From: DASQPR01 sp035713725
GTDB taxonomy: Bacteria; Actinomycetota; Actinomycetes; Mycobacteriales; Micromonosporaceae
Reading direction: 5' to 3'
Length of the DNA: 31,602 bases
Assembly (NCBI GenBank): GCA_035713725.1
Contig: DASTMZ010000022.1
Span: 1-31,602, forward strand
In this document: one piece after another, positions 15,251 to 22,507 of the stretch
How the letters are laid out: each line of letters opens with the position of its first letter
How positions within the stretch are numbered: position 1 is the stretch's first letter
Notes under the pieces: model-generated
The model's input: the letters and a program-made list of their open reading frames with translations, nothing else
Told to the model about the DNA's origin: nothing
Database searches by the model: none
Made by a program: the position numbers and the translations under genes

Positions 15251-16089
15251 GTTCCGTTGTGCAGCGGCCGAGGGTCGGTCACATCCAGTTCCTCAATTGC
15301 CTGCCGATCTACTGGGGCCTGATGCGGTCCGGCGCGTTGCTCGACGTCGACTTGCGCAAGGACACTCCGGACCGCCTCAACACCGCGTTGGTCGACGGTG
15401 ACCTCGACATCGGACCGATCTCGTTGGTGGAGTATCTGCGGCACGCCGACGAACTGCGGCTGCTGCCGGATCTCGCGGTCGGCAGCGACGGCCCGGTGCT
15501 GTCGGTCAACCTGGTGTCGACAAAGCCCCTCGCCGAGGTCGGCCGCGTCGCGCTCGGATCCACTAGCCGCACCGGCGTGCTGCTAGCCAAGATGTTGCTG
15601 GCGGAGCGGTACGGAGTGCGGCCCGAGTTCTTCACGTGCCCGCCCGAACTCGGCACCATGCTGCTCGAGGCCGATGCCGCGGTGGTGATCGGTGACGTCG
15701 CGCTGCGGGCGCTCTACGAGGCGCCGTTGCTCGGGCTCACGGTCACCGATCTCGGCGCGGCCTGGCGAGATTGGACCGGACTGCCGATGGTGTTCGCGGT
15801 GTGGGCGGTACGAAGCGAGTTCGCGGCCGCTCATCCGGGTGTCGTGAAGGACGTCCACGAGGCGTTCTGCCGATCACGGGATCTGTGCCTCGACGAACTC
15901 GACGACGTCGCCGCGGCCGCCGCGCGCTGGGAACCGTTCGATGCCGCCACGCTCGCGAGCTATTTCCGTACCCTCGATTTCTCGCTCGGCGCCCGCCAGA
16001 TCGACGGGCTGCGCGAGTTTGCGCACCGAGCGGCCGCGATCGGCGAGGTTCCGGCGCTGCCCGACGGGCCGGCTTTTGTCGACGTCTAG
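15247..16089 (+). CDS. mqnA: Chorismate dehydratase, menaquinone biosynthesis
   Basis: 280 residues from ATG 15247, with GAGG (15236-15239) 7 nt upstream; ATG 15241 is two codons earlier. MqnA turns chorismate into 3-[(1-carboxyvinyl)oxy]benzoate, the entry step of the futalosine pathway. It has the periplasmic-binding-like fold of the family, with VGHIQFLNCLPIYWGL near the N-terminus, LVDGDLDIGPISLVEYL (about 50-66), STSRTGVLLAKMLL and ADAAVVIGDVAL. The length is usual for the family. It stands between an exporter and the paa operon, apart from mqnE and mqnC. A short cysteine-rich frame overlaps its start. Confidence 0.95.
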   Translation: MSSVVQRPRVGHIQFLNCLPIYWGLMRSGALLDVDLRKDTPDRLNTALVDGDLDIGPISLVEYLRHADELRLLPDLAVGSDGPVLSVNLVSTKPLAEVGRVALGSTSRTGVLLAKMLLAERYGVRPEFFTCPPELGTMLLEADAAVVIGDVALRALYEAPLLGLTVTDLGAAWRDWTGLPMVFAVWAVRSEFAAAHPGVVKDVHEAFCRSRDLCLDELDDVAAAAARWEPFDAATLASYFRTLDFSLGARQIDGLREFAHRAAAIGEVPALPDGPAFVDV

Positions 16090-16149
16090 CGAGCCGTGTC
16101 GCGCGCCGTGTATCGACCGGAAACCGATTCGCACCTTATAACAGGTTGG

Positions 16150-16177
16150 TTGCGCGAACGTGCCCGCGCTGTAACAC
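16150..16177 (+). promoter_or_regulatory. Promoter of the paaABCDE operon
   Basis: TTGCGC (16150-16155), 16 nt, then TAACAC (16172-16177). The predicted start point is 16184-16185, the GTG of paaA, implying a leaderless mRNA, and no Shine-Dalgarno is present. No clear PaaR (TetR) or CRP site is recognised nearby. Confidence 0.55.
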
Positions 16178-16184
16178 TTGGTAC

Positions 16185-17258
16185 GTGTACGGCAACGACT
16201 TCGGCACCGACCAGAGCCTGCTGGATCAGGTCGCCGATGCGGAGCGCGCGCTGAACGAGGCGGCCGCGCGCGACGGTGGTGCCGCCGAGGCAGGCGAAGA
16301 GCAGGACTACTTCGACGCGATCGTGGCGGCCGAACAGAAGATCGAGCCGCGTGACTGGATGCCGGACGCCTACCGCAAGTCGCTGGTGCGTCAGATCGCG
16401 CAGCACGCGCACTCGGAGATCATCGGCATGCAGCCGGAGGGCAATTGGATCTCGCGCGCGCCCAGCCTGAAGCGTAAGGCGATCCTGCTCGCCAAGGTTC
16501 AAGATGAGGCGGGACACGGGCTATATCTCTACGCCGCGGCCGAAACCCTTGGCGTGCACCGCGACGATCTCGTGGACATGCTGATCGACGGCCGCCAGAA
16601 GTACTCGTCGATCTTCAACTACCCGACGCTGAGTTGGGCGGACGTCGGCGCGATCGGATGGCTCGTGGACGGCGCCGCGATCGTGAACCAGGTGCCGTTG
16701 TGCCGATGCAGCTACGGGCCGTACGCGCGCGCGATGATCCGCATCTGCAAGGAAGAGTCGTTCCACCAGCGGCAGGGCTACGAGATCCTCTACACGCTCG
16801 CGCATGGCACGCCGGCACAACGCCTGATGGCGCAGGACGCGGTAGACCGCTGGTGGTATCCGTCGCTTGCCATGTTCGGGCCGCCGGACACCGACTCGAC
16901 GCACTCCGAGCAGTCGATGGCCTGGAAGATCAAGCGCTTCTCCAACGACGACCTGCGGCAGCGCTTCGTCGACATGTGCGTACAGCAGGCGTCCGTGCTC
17001 ACGCTCGACCTCCCGGATCCGGACCTCCGCTTCGACGAGGCGCGCGGGCATTACGACTACACGCAGCCGGACTACGACGAGCTGATGGCGGTCATCAAGG
17101 GCAACGGGCCATGCAACCGTGAGCGCGTTGCCAACCGGCGGCGCGCGCACGACGAGGGGGCCTGGGTCCGCGAGGCGGCGGCGGCTTACGCGGCAAAGCA
17201 TTCGCGGGTACGCGAGGAGCCCGCCACCGAAACCGACAGTGCGATGGCGGCGGTGTGA
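16185..17258 (+). CDS. paaA: 1,2-phenylacetyl-CoA epoxidase, catalytic diiron subunit
   Basis: 357 residues from GTG 16185, chosen because the -10 box lies 7 nt upstream and the first residues lead straight into the family domain. PaaA epoxidises the ring of phenylacetyl-CoA, the key step of aerobic phenylacetate breakdown. The ferritin-like fold is seen in QHAHSEIIGMQPE (about 73-85), KVQDEAGHGLYLY (104-116, E and H iron ligands), CRCSYGPYARAM and ICKEESFHQRQGY (187-199, E and H ligands). All expected ligands are present. It is the first gene of a five-gene overlapping operon. The first 40 residues are acidic and variable. Confidence 0.96.
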   Translation: MYGNDFGTDQSLLDQVADAERALNEAAARDGGAAEAGEEQDYFDAIVAAEQKIEPRDWMPDAYRKSLVRQIAQHAHSEIIGMQPEGNWISRAPSLKRKAILLAKVQDEAGHGLYLYAAAETLGVHRDDLVDMLIDGRQKYSSIFNYPTLSWADVGAIGWLVDGAAIVNQVPLCRCSYGPYARAMIRICKEESFHQRQGYEILYTLAHGTPAQRLMAQDAVDRWWYPSLAMFGPPDTDSTHSEQSMAWKIKRFSNDDLRQRFVDMCVQQASVLTLDLPDPDLRFDEARGHYDYTQPDYDELMAVIKGNGPCNRERVANRRRAHDEGAWVREAAAAYAAKHSRVREEPATETDSAMAAV

Positions 17259-17539
17259 TGGTCGCGAGCCAGCTGTGGGAGGTGTTCGTGCGACCGCGCC
17301 GCGGCCTCGCGCACACGCATGTCGGCAGCCTGCACGCTCCGGACGCGGAGGTGGCGCTGCGCAACGCCCGTGACGTCTACACGCGCCGCCAGGAGGGCGT
17401 GTCGATCTGGGTGGTGCCGGCCGGCGCGATCACCGCCTCCAGCCCGGACGAGAAGGACGCGTTCTTCGACCCGGCCGCGGACAAGGTCTATCGGCATCCG
17501 ACGTTCTACGAGGTGCCGGAAGGCGCTGGTCACCTGTGA
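17258..17539 (+). CDS. paaB: 1,2-phenylacetyl-CoA epoxidase subunit B
   Basis: 93 residues from ATG 17258, overlapping the paaA stop by TGATG; GTG 17255 would add one codon. The typical PaaB sequence is seen: LWEVFVRPRRGLAHTHVGSL, ALRNARDVYTRRQEG and SIWVVPAGAI. PaaB is a small structural subunit of the PaaABCE monooxygenase that bridges the PaaAC units. Full length. Confidence 0.95.
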   Translation: MVASQLWEVFVRPRRGLAHTHVGSLHAPDAEVALRNARDVYTRRQEGVSIWVVPAGAITASSPDEKDAFFDPAADKVYRHPTFYEVPEGAGHL

Positions 17540-18330
17540 CCGCCGGTCGGCTCGACGCGGACTCGGCGCCGACCGTCGGCGCCGGCGATCTGTTCGCCTA
17601 TCTACTGCGTCTCGGTGACGACGCGCTGGTTGCCGCACAACGGCTCGGCGAATGGTCGGCGCGGGCACCGGAGATGGAAGAGGACATCGCGCTGTCGAAT
17701 ATCGCGCTCGACCAACTCGGCGCGGCTCGGCTGTTCCTGACGTACGCCGGCGAGGTCGAGGGCGCCGGCCGTGACGAGGATGCGCTGGCCTATCGCCGCG
17801 AGGACTTCGAGTTCCGCAACGTGCAACTCGTCGAGCTGTCCGATACCGACTTCGGCACCGCGATTGCGAAGCTGCTGTGCCTGTCGGCATACCAGCACCC
17901 GCTCTACGAAGCGCTCTCGTCGAGCGCCGACGCACGGATCGCGGGCATCGCCGCAAAGGCGGTCAAGGAGTCGGCGTACCACCTCGACCACGCGACGACG
18001 TGGACGCTGCGGCTCGGTGACGGTACGCCGGAGTCGCACCGCCGGATGGCAGACGCGGTGGACGAGGTGTGGCCGTACATGTTCGAGCTGTTCGAGTCGG
18101 ATGAGTTGAGCCGTCGGATGGCGGTCGCCGGGGTCGGCGTCGAGCCCGCCTCGCTTCAGGCGGGCTGGCTGGGCATGGTCGGCAACGTGCTGCGTCGGGC
18201 CACCCTCGACGTACCAGCGACGGACTGGCGCCCGACCGGCGGCCGAACCGGCCGGCACACCGAGGCACTGGGCTATCTCCTGGCCGAGATGCAGGTGTTG
18301 CACCGTGCGCACCCGGGAGCGACGTGGTGA
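17536..18330 (+). CDS. paaC: 1,2-phenylacetyl-CoA epoxidase subunit C
   Basis: 264 residues from GTG 17536, overlapping the paaB stop (GTGA). PaaC is the non-catalytic ferritin-like partner of PaaA. Motifs include YLLRLGDDALVAAQRLGEW, ALSNIALDQLGAARLFL and KESAYHLDHATTW, with reduced metal ligands as expected for the structural subunit. The C-terminal HTEALGYLLAEMQVLHRAHP is a family hallmark. Length typical. Confidence 0.95.
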   Translation: MTAGRLDADSAPTVGAGDLFAYLLRLGDDALVAAQRLGEWSARAPEMEEDIALSNIALDQLGAARLFLTYAGEVEGAGRDEDALAYRREDFEFRNVQLVELSDTDFGTAIAKLLCLSAYQHPLYEALSSSADARIAGIAAKAVKESAYHLDHATTWTLRLGDGTPESHRRMADAVDEVWPYMFELFESDELSRRMAVAGVGVEPASLQAGWLGMVGNVLRRATLDVPATDWRPTGGRTGRHTEALGYLLAEMQVLHRAHPGATW

Positions 18331-18812
18331 ATGCGACCGTTGAGGCGATCCGTGATGCCGTCGCCCAGGTCGTCGACCCGGAGATCCGCGTGGTGACGGT
18401 CGAGGAGCTTGGCATTCTGCGCGACGTGACGGTCGACAGTGGCGGGCACACCACGGTGACGATCACGCCGACCTACTCGGGCTGTCCGGCGCTGGACGTG
18501 ATCCGTGCCGACGTGACCGCCGCCGCTCGGCACGCCGGCGCGACGGCTGTCGACGTTCGCACGGATCTCTCACCGGCCTGGTCGACGGACGACATCTCGA
18601 CGAGCGGCCGCGCCAAGTTGGCGGCGGCCGGCATCGCGCCGCCCGGACCGGTACGCCGACCCGAGCAGGTACTGCTGCAGATCGCCGTACGGTGTCCGCG
18701 GTGCGGTTCGCCGGCGACGCAGGAACTGTCCCGCTTCGGCTCGACGGCGTGCAAGTCGCTCTGGCGGTGCACCGCGTGCCGGGAGCCGTTCGATCACATC
18801 AAGGCCCACTAG
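18327..18812 (+). CDS. paaD: Phenylacetate epoxidase maturation protein (MIP18-like with zinc ribbon)
   Basis: 161 residues from GTG 18327, overlapping the paaC stop (GTGA); GTG 18324 is one codon earlier. An N-terminal MIP18/DUF59 domain (AVAQVVDPEIRVVTVEELG; PTYSGCPALDVI with the conserved Cys) is followed by a C-terminal zinc ribbon (CPRCGS, then C and CTAC). PaaD is thought to help assemble iron or Fe-S centres of the epoxidase complex. Full length for actinobacterial and proteobacterial PaaD. Confidence 0.94.
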   Translation: MNATVEAIRDAVAQVVDPEIRVVTVEELGILRDVTVDSGGHTTVTITPTYSGCPALDVIRADVTAAARHAGATAVDVRTDLSPAWSTDDISTSGRAKLAAAGIAPPGPVRRPEQVLLQIAVRCPRCGSPATQELSRFGSTACKSLWRCTACREPFDHIKAH

Positions 18813-19936
18813 TGACCGTCACGATCACGCGGCCGGTGCGGCGGCGCCCACAGTTTCACGCACTCCCGGTGGCCGAACTCGTCCGGCTCACCGAGGATGC
18901 CGCCGCGGTCACGTTCATGGTGCCGCCGGAGTTGCGCGACGAGTACGCATTCCGAGCCGGCCAGCACCTGACGGTCCGGCGATTCGTGGACGGCGAGGAC
19001 GTACGCCGGTCGTACTCGATCTGTTCCACGCCGGACGAACTGGCCCGCCACGGCCGCGTCACGATCGGCGTGAAGGCGGTCGCCGGCGGTTCCTTCTCCG
19101 CCTACGTCATGTCGGAACTGCGAGCCGGTCATGCGATCGACGTGATGCCGCCGCTCGGTCACTTCACCACCGCGTTCGATCCGGCGCGCACCCGGCATTA
19201 CGCCGCGGTCGCCGCCGGATCCGGCATCACGCCCGTGCTGTCGCTGATCGCCACCGGCCTAGCGGTCGAGCCAGCGTCGCGATTCACGGTGATCTTCGGT
19301 AACCGCTACGCCCGATCCGTCATGTTCGCGGAGGAACTCGCCGATCTGAAGGACCGCTACCCGGCACGCCTGCACCTGGTCCACGTGCTGTCGCGCGAGC
19401 CGCAGGATGCCGCGCTGCTCTCCGGGCGGGTGGACGCCGACAAGTTCGCTCGGTTGGTCGGGCCGGGTGGGCTACTCGACCCGGACGACGTCGACGAGTG
19501 GTTCCTGTGCGGCCCGTACGAGATGGTCGTCGACATCCGTGGCGTGCTGGCCGCCCGCGGCGTGCGCGACGACGTCGTACACACGGAGTTGTTCCATGTC
19601 GCGGACGCCGCGACGCCGCCGCCCGCGCCGACCACCGCAGACGCCGGCCCGGGCGCCGGCGAGGCCGAGATCACCGTGATGCTCGACGGACGCGCGTCGA
19701 CGTTCACGATGCGCCGTGACGAGCGAGTGCTCGACGCGGCACTCAAGGTGCGGCCGGAGTTGCCCTTCGCGTGCAAGGGAGGCGTGTGCTCGACGTGCCG
19801 CGCGAAGATCATCAGCGGGCACGTCGAGATGGCACGCAACTACGCACTCGAGGCCGACGACGTTGCGGCCGGATACGTGTTGACTTGCCAGTCATCGCCG
19901 ACCACGGAGACGGTCAGCGTCGACTACGACGCCTGA
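18812..19936 (+). CDS. paaE: 1,2-phenylacetyl-CoA epoxidase reductase subunit
   Basis: 374 residues from GTG 18812, which overlaps the paaD TAG stop. PaaE carries electrons from NADPH to the diiron centre. It has an FAD-binding domain (AGQHLTVRRF, RRSYSICS), a nucleotide-binding domain (AAGSGITPVLSLI, FLCGPYEMV), an Ala/Pro linker (about 266-285) and a C-terminal plant-type [2Fe-2S] domain (CKGGVCSTCRAKI plus the Cys in LTCQS). Its stop is followed by a CGCCGC/GCGGCG hairpin and the convergent aldo/keto reductase. Later pathway genes (paaK, paaG, paaZ) are not in the window. Confidence 0.95.
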   Translation: MTVTITRPVRRRPQFHALPVAELVRLTEDAAAVTFMVPPELRDEYAFRAGQHLTVRRFVDGEDVRRSYSICSTPDELARHGRVTIGVKAVAGGSFSAYVMSELRAGHAIDVMPPLGHFTTAFDPARTRHYAAVAAGSGITPVLSLIATGLAVEPASRFTVIFGNRYARSVMFAEELADLKDRYPARLHLVHVLSREPQDAALLSGRVDADKFARLVGPGGLLDPDDVDEWFLCGPYEMVVDIRGVLAARGVRDDVVHTELFHVADAATPPPAPTTADAGPGAGEAEITVMLDGRASTFTMRRDERVLDAALKVRPELPFACKGGVCSTCRAKIISGHVEMARNYALEADDVAAGYVLTCQSSPTTETVSVDYDA

Positions 19937-19953
19937 CGCCGCGCGATGCGGCG
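19937..19953. terminator. Possible bidirectional hairpin between convergent genes
   Basis: CGCCGC (19937-19942) and GCGGCG (19948-19953) pair around a 5-nt loop directly after the paaE stop and before the 3' end of the convergent aldo/keto reductase gene. No T-tract is present, so only position supports a terminator. Confidence 0.35.
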
Positions 19954-19970
19954 GCGCCCGATCCGTCCGG

Positions 19971-20924
19971 TCAGGACGTGATGCCGCGGAGTTCGACCAG
20001 ATCCTCGACGGTCGGCACCCAGCGGCCGGCCGCGGCGTTCGCATCGACCTGCTCCGGCCGCGTCGCGCCGGCGATCACCGAGGCGACCGCGGGCTGCGCG
20101 GCCAGGCCACCGATCGCCACATCGAGCATCGTCAGGCCGCGCGCGTTGGCGAACGAGTCGATCGACTCGATGGTGTCCCAGGCGGCCGCCTCGAGACGGC
20201 TGGCGTAGCGCGGTTCGGAAAGCCGACCGCCAGTCGGCGCCACCGCGCCGCGACCGTACTTGCCGGTGAGCAGTCCGCTGGCGAGCGGGAAGAATGGCAG
20301 CATGCCGAGCCCGAAATGCTCGCACGCCGGCAGCACGTCCTGCTCAAGTTCGCGGTGCAGCCAGCTGTACTGGTTCTGGGCGCTCACGAACGGCGTGCGG
20401 CCGTACGTCTTGGCAGTCCACGCGGCGTCCGCGATCTGCCAGCCGGCAAAGTTCGAGTTGCCGAGGTAGCGAACCTTCCCGTCGCGTACGAGATCGTCCA
20501 GCGCCGACAGCGTCTCGTCGATCGGCGTCGACTCGTCCGGCCGGTGGATCTGGTAGAGGTCGATGTAGTCGGTGTCGAGCCTGCGCAACGAGGCCTCGAC
20601 CGCCCGCATCACATAGCGTCGTGAGCCGCGTGCGCCGTGGTCCACGCCGTTTAGCCCATTCATGTCCATGCCGAACTTCGTCGCGATCACCACGTCGTCG
20701 CGCCGGCCGCGTAGCGCCTTGCCGACCAGCACTTCCGAACTGCCCTGCGGATCGCCGTACGTGTCCGAGGTGTCGAACAGGTTGATGCCCTGCTCCAGCG
20801 CCGCGTCGACAACCGACCGCGTGCCGGCCTCGTCCACCTTCCGGCCGAAGTTGTTGCACCCGAGGCCTACCACCGAAACGACCAGGCCCGAGTTGCCCAG
20901 TCTGCGATACCGCATCTCCGTCAT
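19971..20924 (-). CDS. Aldo/keto reductase
   Basis: 317 residues from ATG 20922-20924; a second ATG lies three codons in. It is a TIM-barrel oxidoreductase using NADPH. The opening MRYRRLGNSGLVVSVVGLG, DTSDTYGD (D51, Y56), VVIATKFG (K83) and LYQIHRPDE (H127) supply the catalytic Asp-Tyr-Lys-His set. SVIAGATRPEQVDANAAAG near the C-terminus is the cofactor-binding end. It resembles YajO/YghZ-like general aldehyde reductases; the substrate is unknown. A TAAGGT box 7 nt before the ATG suggests a leaderless transcript. It is divergent from mqnC, with a dispersed repeat between the two. Confidence 0.92.
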   Translation of the reverse strand: MTEMRYRRLGNSGLVVSVVGLGCNNFGRKVDEAGTRSVVDAALEQGINLFDTSDTYGDPQGSSEVLVGKALRGRRDDVVIATKFGMDMNGLNGVDHGARGSRRYVMRAVEASLRRLDTDYIDLYQIHRPDESTPIDETLSALDDLVRDGKVRYLGNSNFAGWQIADAAWTAKTYGRTPFVSAQNQYSWLHRELEQDVLPACEHFGLGMLPFFPLASGLLTGKYGRGAVAPTGGRLSEPRYASRLEAAAWDTIESIDSFANARGLTMLDVAIGGLAAQPAVASVIAGATRPEQVDANAAAGRWVPTVEDLVELRGITS

Positions 20925-20931
20925 GGCGCCG

Positions 20932-20937
20932 ACCTTA
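20932..20937 (-). promoter_or_regulatory. Candidate -10 box (TAAGGT) of the aldo/keto reductase gene
   Basis: On the minus strand TAAGGT lies 7 nt before the ATG, placing the RNA 5' end at or next to the start codon. The partial repeat GGTCCAGGGCTT (20952-20963) lies just upstream. Confidence 0.4.
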
Positions 20938-20951
20938 CTGTGCTTTGTTTA

Positions 20952-20963
20952 AGCCCTGGACCT
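20952..20963 (-). repeat. Partial copy (A') of the mqnC-flanking repeat
   Basis: Minus-strand GGTCCAGGGCTT matches the right end of the repeat consensus (GGTCCAGGCGCTT) with one base missing. It is inverted relative to copy A, with about 34 bases between. Confidence 0.5.
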
Positions 20964-20997
20964 CGCTTCCCGCGCTTGCTATCGCCGACGTGCCGTA

Positions 20998-21041
20998 TCA
21001 CGTGCAGGGACGGTGCGCCGACCGGTTACGTCCAGGCGCCT
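20998..21041 (+). repeat. Dispersed repeat, copy A
   Basis: Matches the consensus TCACGTGCAGGGACGGTGCG, CCGACC, three or four variable bases, then GTCCAGGCGC. It lies between the divergent aldo/keto reductase and mqnC promoters, ending 26 bases before the mqnC -10 box. Confidence 0.8.
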
Positions 21042-21066
21042 AGGGAGGCACTGGCACGGGCGCAGG

Positions 21067-21072
21067 TACGCT
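21067..21072 (+). promoter_or_regulatory. Candidate -10 box (TACGCT) of mqnC
   Basis: TACGCT ends 6 nt before GTG 21079, so transcription would begin at the start codon. There is no Shine-Dalgarno before the GTG. The -35 is not clear. Confidence 0.5.
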
Positions 21073-21078
21073 CGGGCT

Positions 21079-22368
21079 GTGACGAAGCACAGTCAGATCG
21101 ACGGCATCCTGGCCCGCGCCGCGGACGGTGGGCGCATCGACCCGGACGAGGCGTTGCTGCTCTACACCGATTCGCCGTTCCACGCGCTCGGCGAGGCGGC
21201 CGATGCGGTACGCCGCCGGCGCCACCCGGACGGCATCGTCACGTACATCATCGACCGCAACATCAACTACACGAACGTCTGCGTTACGGCGTGCAAGTTC
21301 TGCGCGTTCTACCGGGCTCCAAAGCACGACGAGGGCTGGTCGCACTCGATGGAGGAGATTCTGCGGCGGTGCGGTGAGGCGGTCGACCTCGGTGCCACGC
21401 AGGTCATGTTGCAGGGCGGCCACCATCCGGACTACGGCGTGGACTACTACGAGCAGTTGTTCGCGACCGTCTCGGCGGCCTACCCCAGCCTGGTCATCCA
21501 CTCGATCGGTCCGAGCGAAATCATCCACATGTCCAACGTGTCCTCGGTGACGGTCGAGGAGGCCATCACGCGCATCAAGGCGGCCGGCCTCGCGTCGATC
21601 GCCGGTGCCGGCGCCGAGATGCTGCCGGCCCGAGCGCGGACCGCGATCGCGCCGCTCAAGGAGTCCGGCGAACGCTGGCTCGACGTGATGGCCACCGCGC
21701 ATCGGCTCGGCGTTTCGTCCACCGCGACGATGATGATGGGTACAGGTGAGACCAACGCGGAACGCATCGAGCACCTTCGGATGATCCGTGACGTGCAGGA
21801 CAAGGCCGTGGCACGCGGCTACTCCGGCGCGGAGGAGACCGTGAACGGCGCAACGGGCGCGGTCGGCGGTTTCCGGTCGTTCATCCCGTGGACCTACCAA
21901 CCGGAGAACAACCATCTGAAGGGCCGCACGCAGGCCACCAGCCTGGAATACCTCCGCCTGGTCGCGGTCGCCCGGCTGTTCTTCGACAACGTCGAACACC
22001 TGCAGGCGTCCTGGCTGACTACCGGCAAGGACATCGGCCAGATCTCGCTGCACATGGGCGTCGACGACCTCGGCTCGATCATGCTCGAGGAGAACGTCAT
22101 CTCTAGTGCCGGCGCCCGGCATCGCTCGAACCTGCGCGAGCTGATCTGGATGATCCGCACCGCAGACCGCATCCCGGCCCAGCGCGACACGCTCTACCGG
22201 CACATGGCCGTACACCGCACGCCGGCCGACGACCCGACCGACGACCGCGTGGTATCCCACTTCTCGTCGCTATCACTATTACCGGCTAAAGCGCCTGGAC
22301 GATCACTGGTCCAAGCGCCTGGACCTTCGGTCGGCGCACCGTCCCTGGACGTGGTAGCGGAGACGTAG
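21079..22368 (+). CDS. mqnC: Cyclic dehypoxanthinyl futalosine synthase (radical SAM), menaquinone biosynthesis
   Basis: 429 residues from GTG 21079. MqnC cyclises dehypoxanthinyl futalosine by radical chemistry. The cluster ligands are C68, C72 and C75 (CVTACKFC), followed by LQGGHHPDYGVDYYE, HSIGPSEIIHMS, GAGAEMLPARAR, MMMGTGETNAERIEHL and RSFIPWTYQPENN, all typical of MqnC. The normal family end is near VVSHFSSLSL; about 26 further residues rich in Pro, Ala, Gly and Ser follow. These are encoded by the first copies of a dispersed repeat, so the tail looks acquired. The start follows from the -10 box and the family N-terminus. Confidence 0.94.
   Translation: MTKHSQIDGILARAADGGRIDPDEALLLYTDSPFHALGEAADAVRRRRHPDGIVTYIIDRNINYTNVCVTACKFCAFYRAPKHDEGWSHSMEEILRRCGEAVDLGATQVMLQGGHHPDYGVDYYEQLFATVSAAYPSLVIHSIGPSEIIHMSNVSSVTVEEAITRIKAAGLASIAGAGAEMLPARARTAIAPLKESGERWLDVMATAHRLGVSSTATMMMGTGETNAERIEHLRMIRDVQDKAVARGYSGAEETVNGATGAVGGFRSFIPWTYQPENNHLKGRTQATSLEYLRLVAVARLFFDNVEHLQASWLTTGKDIGQISLHMGVDDLGSIMLEENVISSAGARHRSNLRELIWMIRTADRIPAQRDTLYRHMAVHRTPADDPTDDRVVSHFSSLSLLPAKAPGRSLVQAPGPSVGAPSLDVVAET
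22288..22300 (-). repeat. Partial copy (B0) of the mqnC-flanking repeat
   Basis: Minus-strand GTCCAGGCGCTTT, equal to the right end of the consensus, lies inside the mqnC 3' end. It stands 24 bases before the same motif in copy B1, making a short direct duplication (AAGCGCCTGGAC on the plus strand at 22289 and 22313). Confidence 0.7.
22313..22354 (-). repeat. Dispersed repeat, copy B1 (inverted, within mqnC)
   Basis: On the minus strand this reads CCACGTCCAGGGACGGTGCG, CCGACC, GAAG, GTCCAGGCGCTT. It encodes part of the extra C-terminus of MqnC in the sense direction. With copy B2 it forms a 32-bp inverted repeat matching at 30 positions (22313-22344 against 22416-22447). Confidence 0.85.
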
Positions 22369-22405
22369 TCCGTGGCCGGCCGCCGAGCGACGGGCGCTTC
22401 CGGCA

Positions 22406-22448
22406 TCACTTCGGGGGACGGTGCGCCGACCAACGGTCCAGGCGCTTT
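22406..22448 (+). repeat. Dispersed repeat, copy B2
   Basis: TCAC, then GGGACGGTGCGCCGACC, AACG, GTCCAGGCGCTTT. It lies just after the mqnC stop and can fold against B1 into a long stem with about 70 bases between. The stem might also end mqnC transcription. Confidence 0.85.
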
Positions 22449-22487
22449 CGACTAGCGAGGAGCGCTTTAGCTGGCTAAGAGCGCTTT
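22442..22487 (+). repeat. Three spaced GCGCTTT copies next to repeat B2
   Basis: GCGCTTT occurs at 22442, 22462 and 22481, a period of about 20 bases. The intervening segments are related (TCGACTAGCGAGGA, AGCTGGCTAAGA), and TTAGC-TG-GCTAA (22467-22478) is a small palindrome. Confidence 0.6.
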
Positions 22488-22507
22488 CGGTTGGCAGACT
22501 TTGGCTA

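Noticed and set aside
16090..16184. PaaR (TetR) operator before paaA
   Set aside because: AACC and GGTT half-sites occur but do not form a convincing palindrome of the known type.
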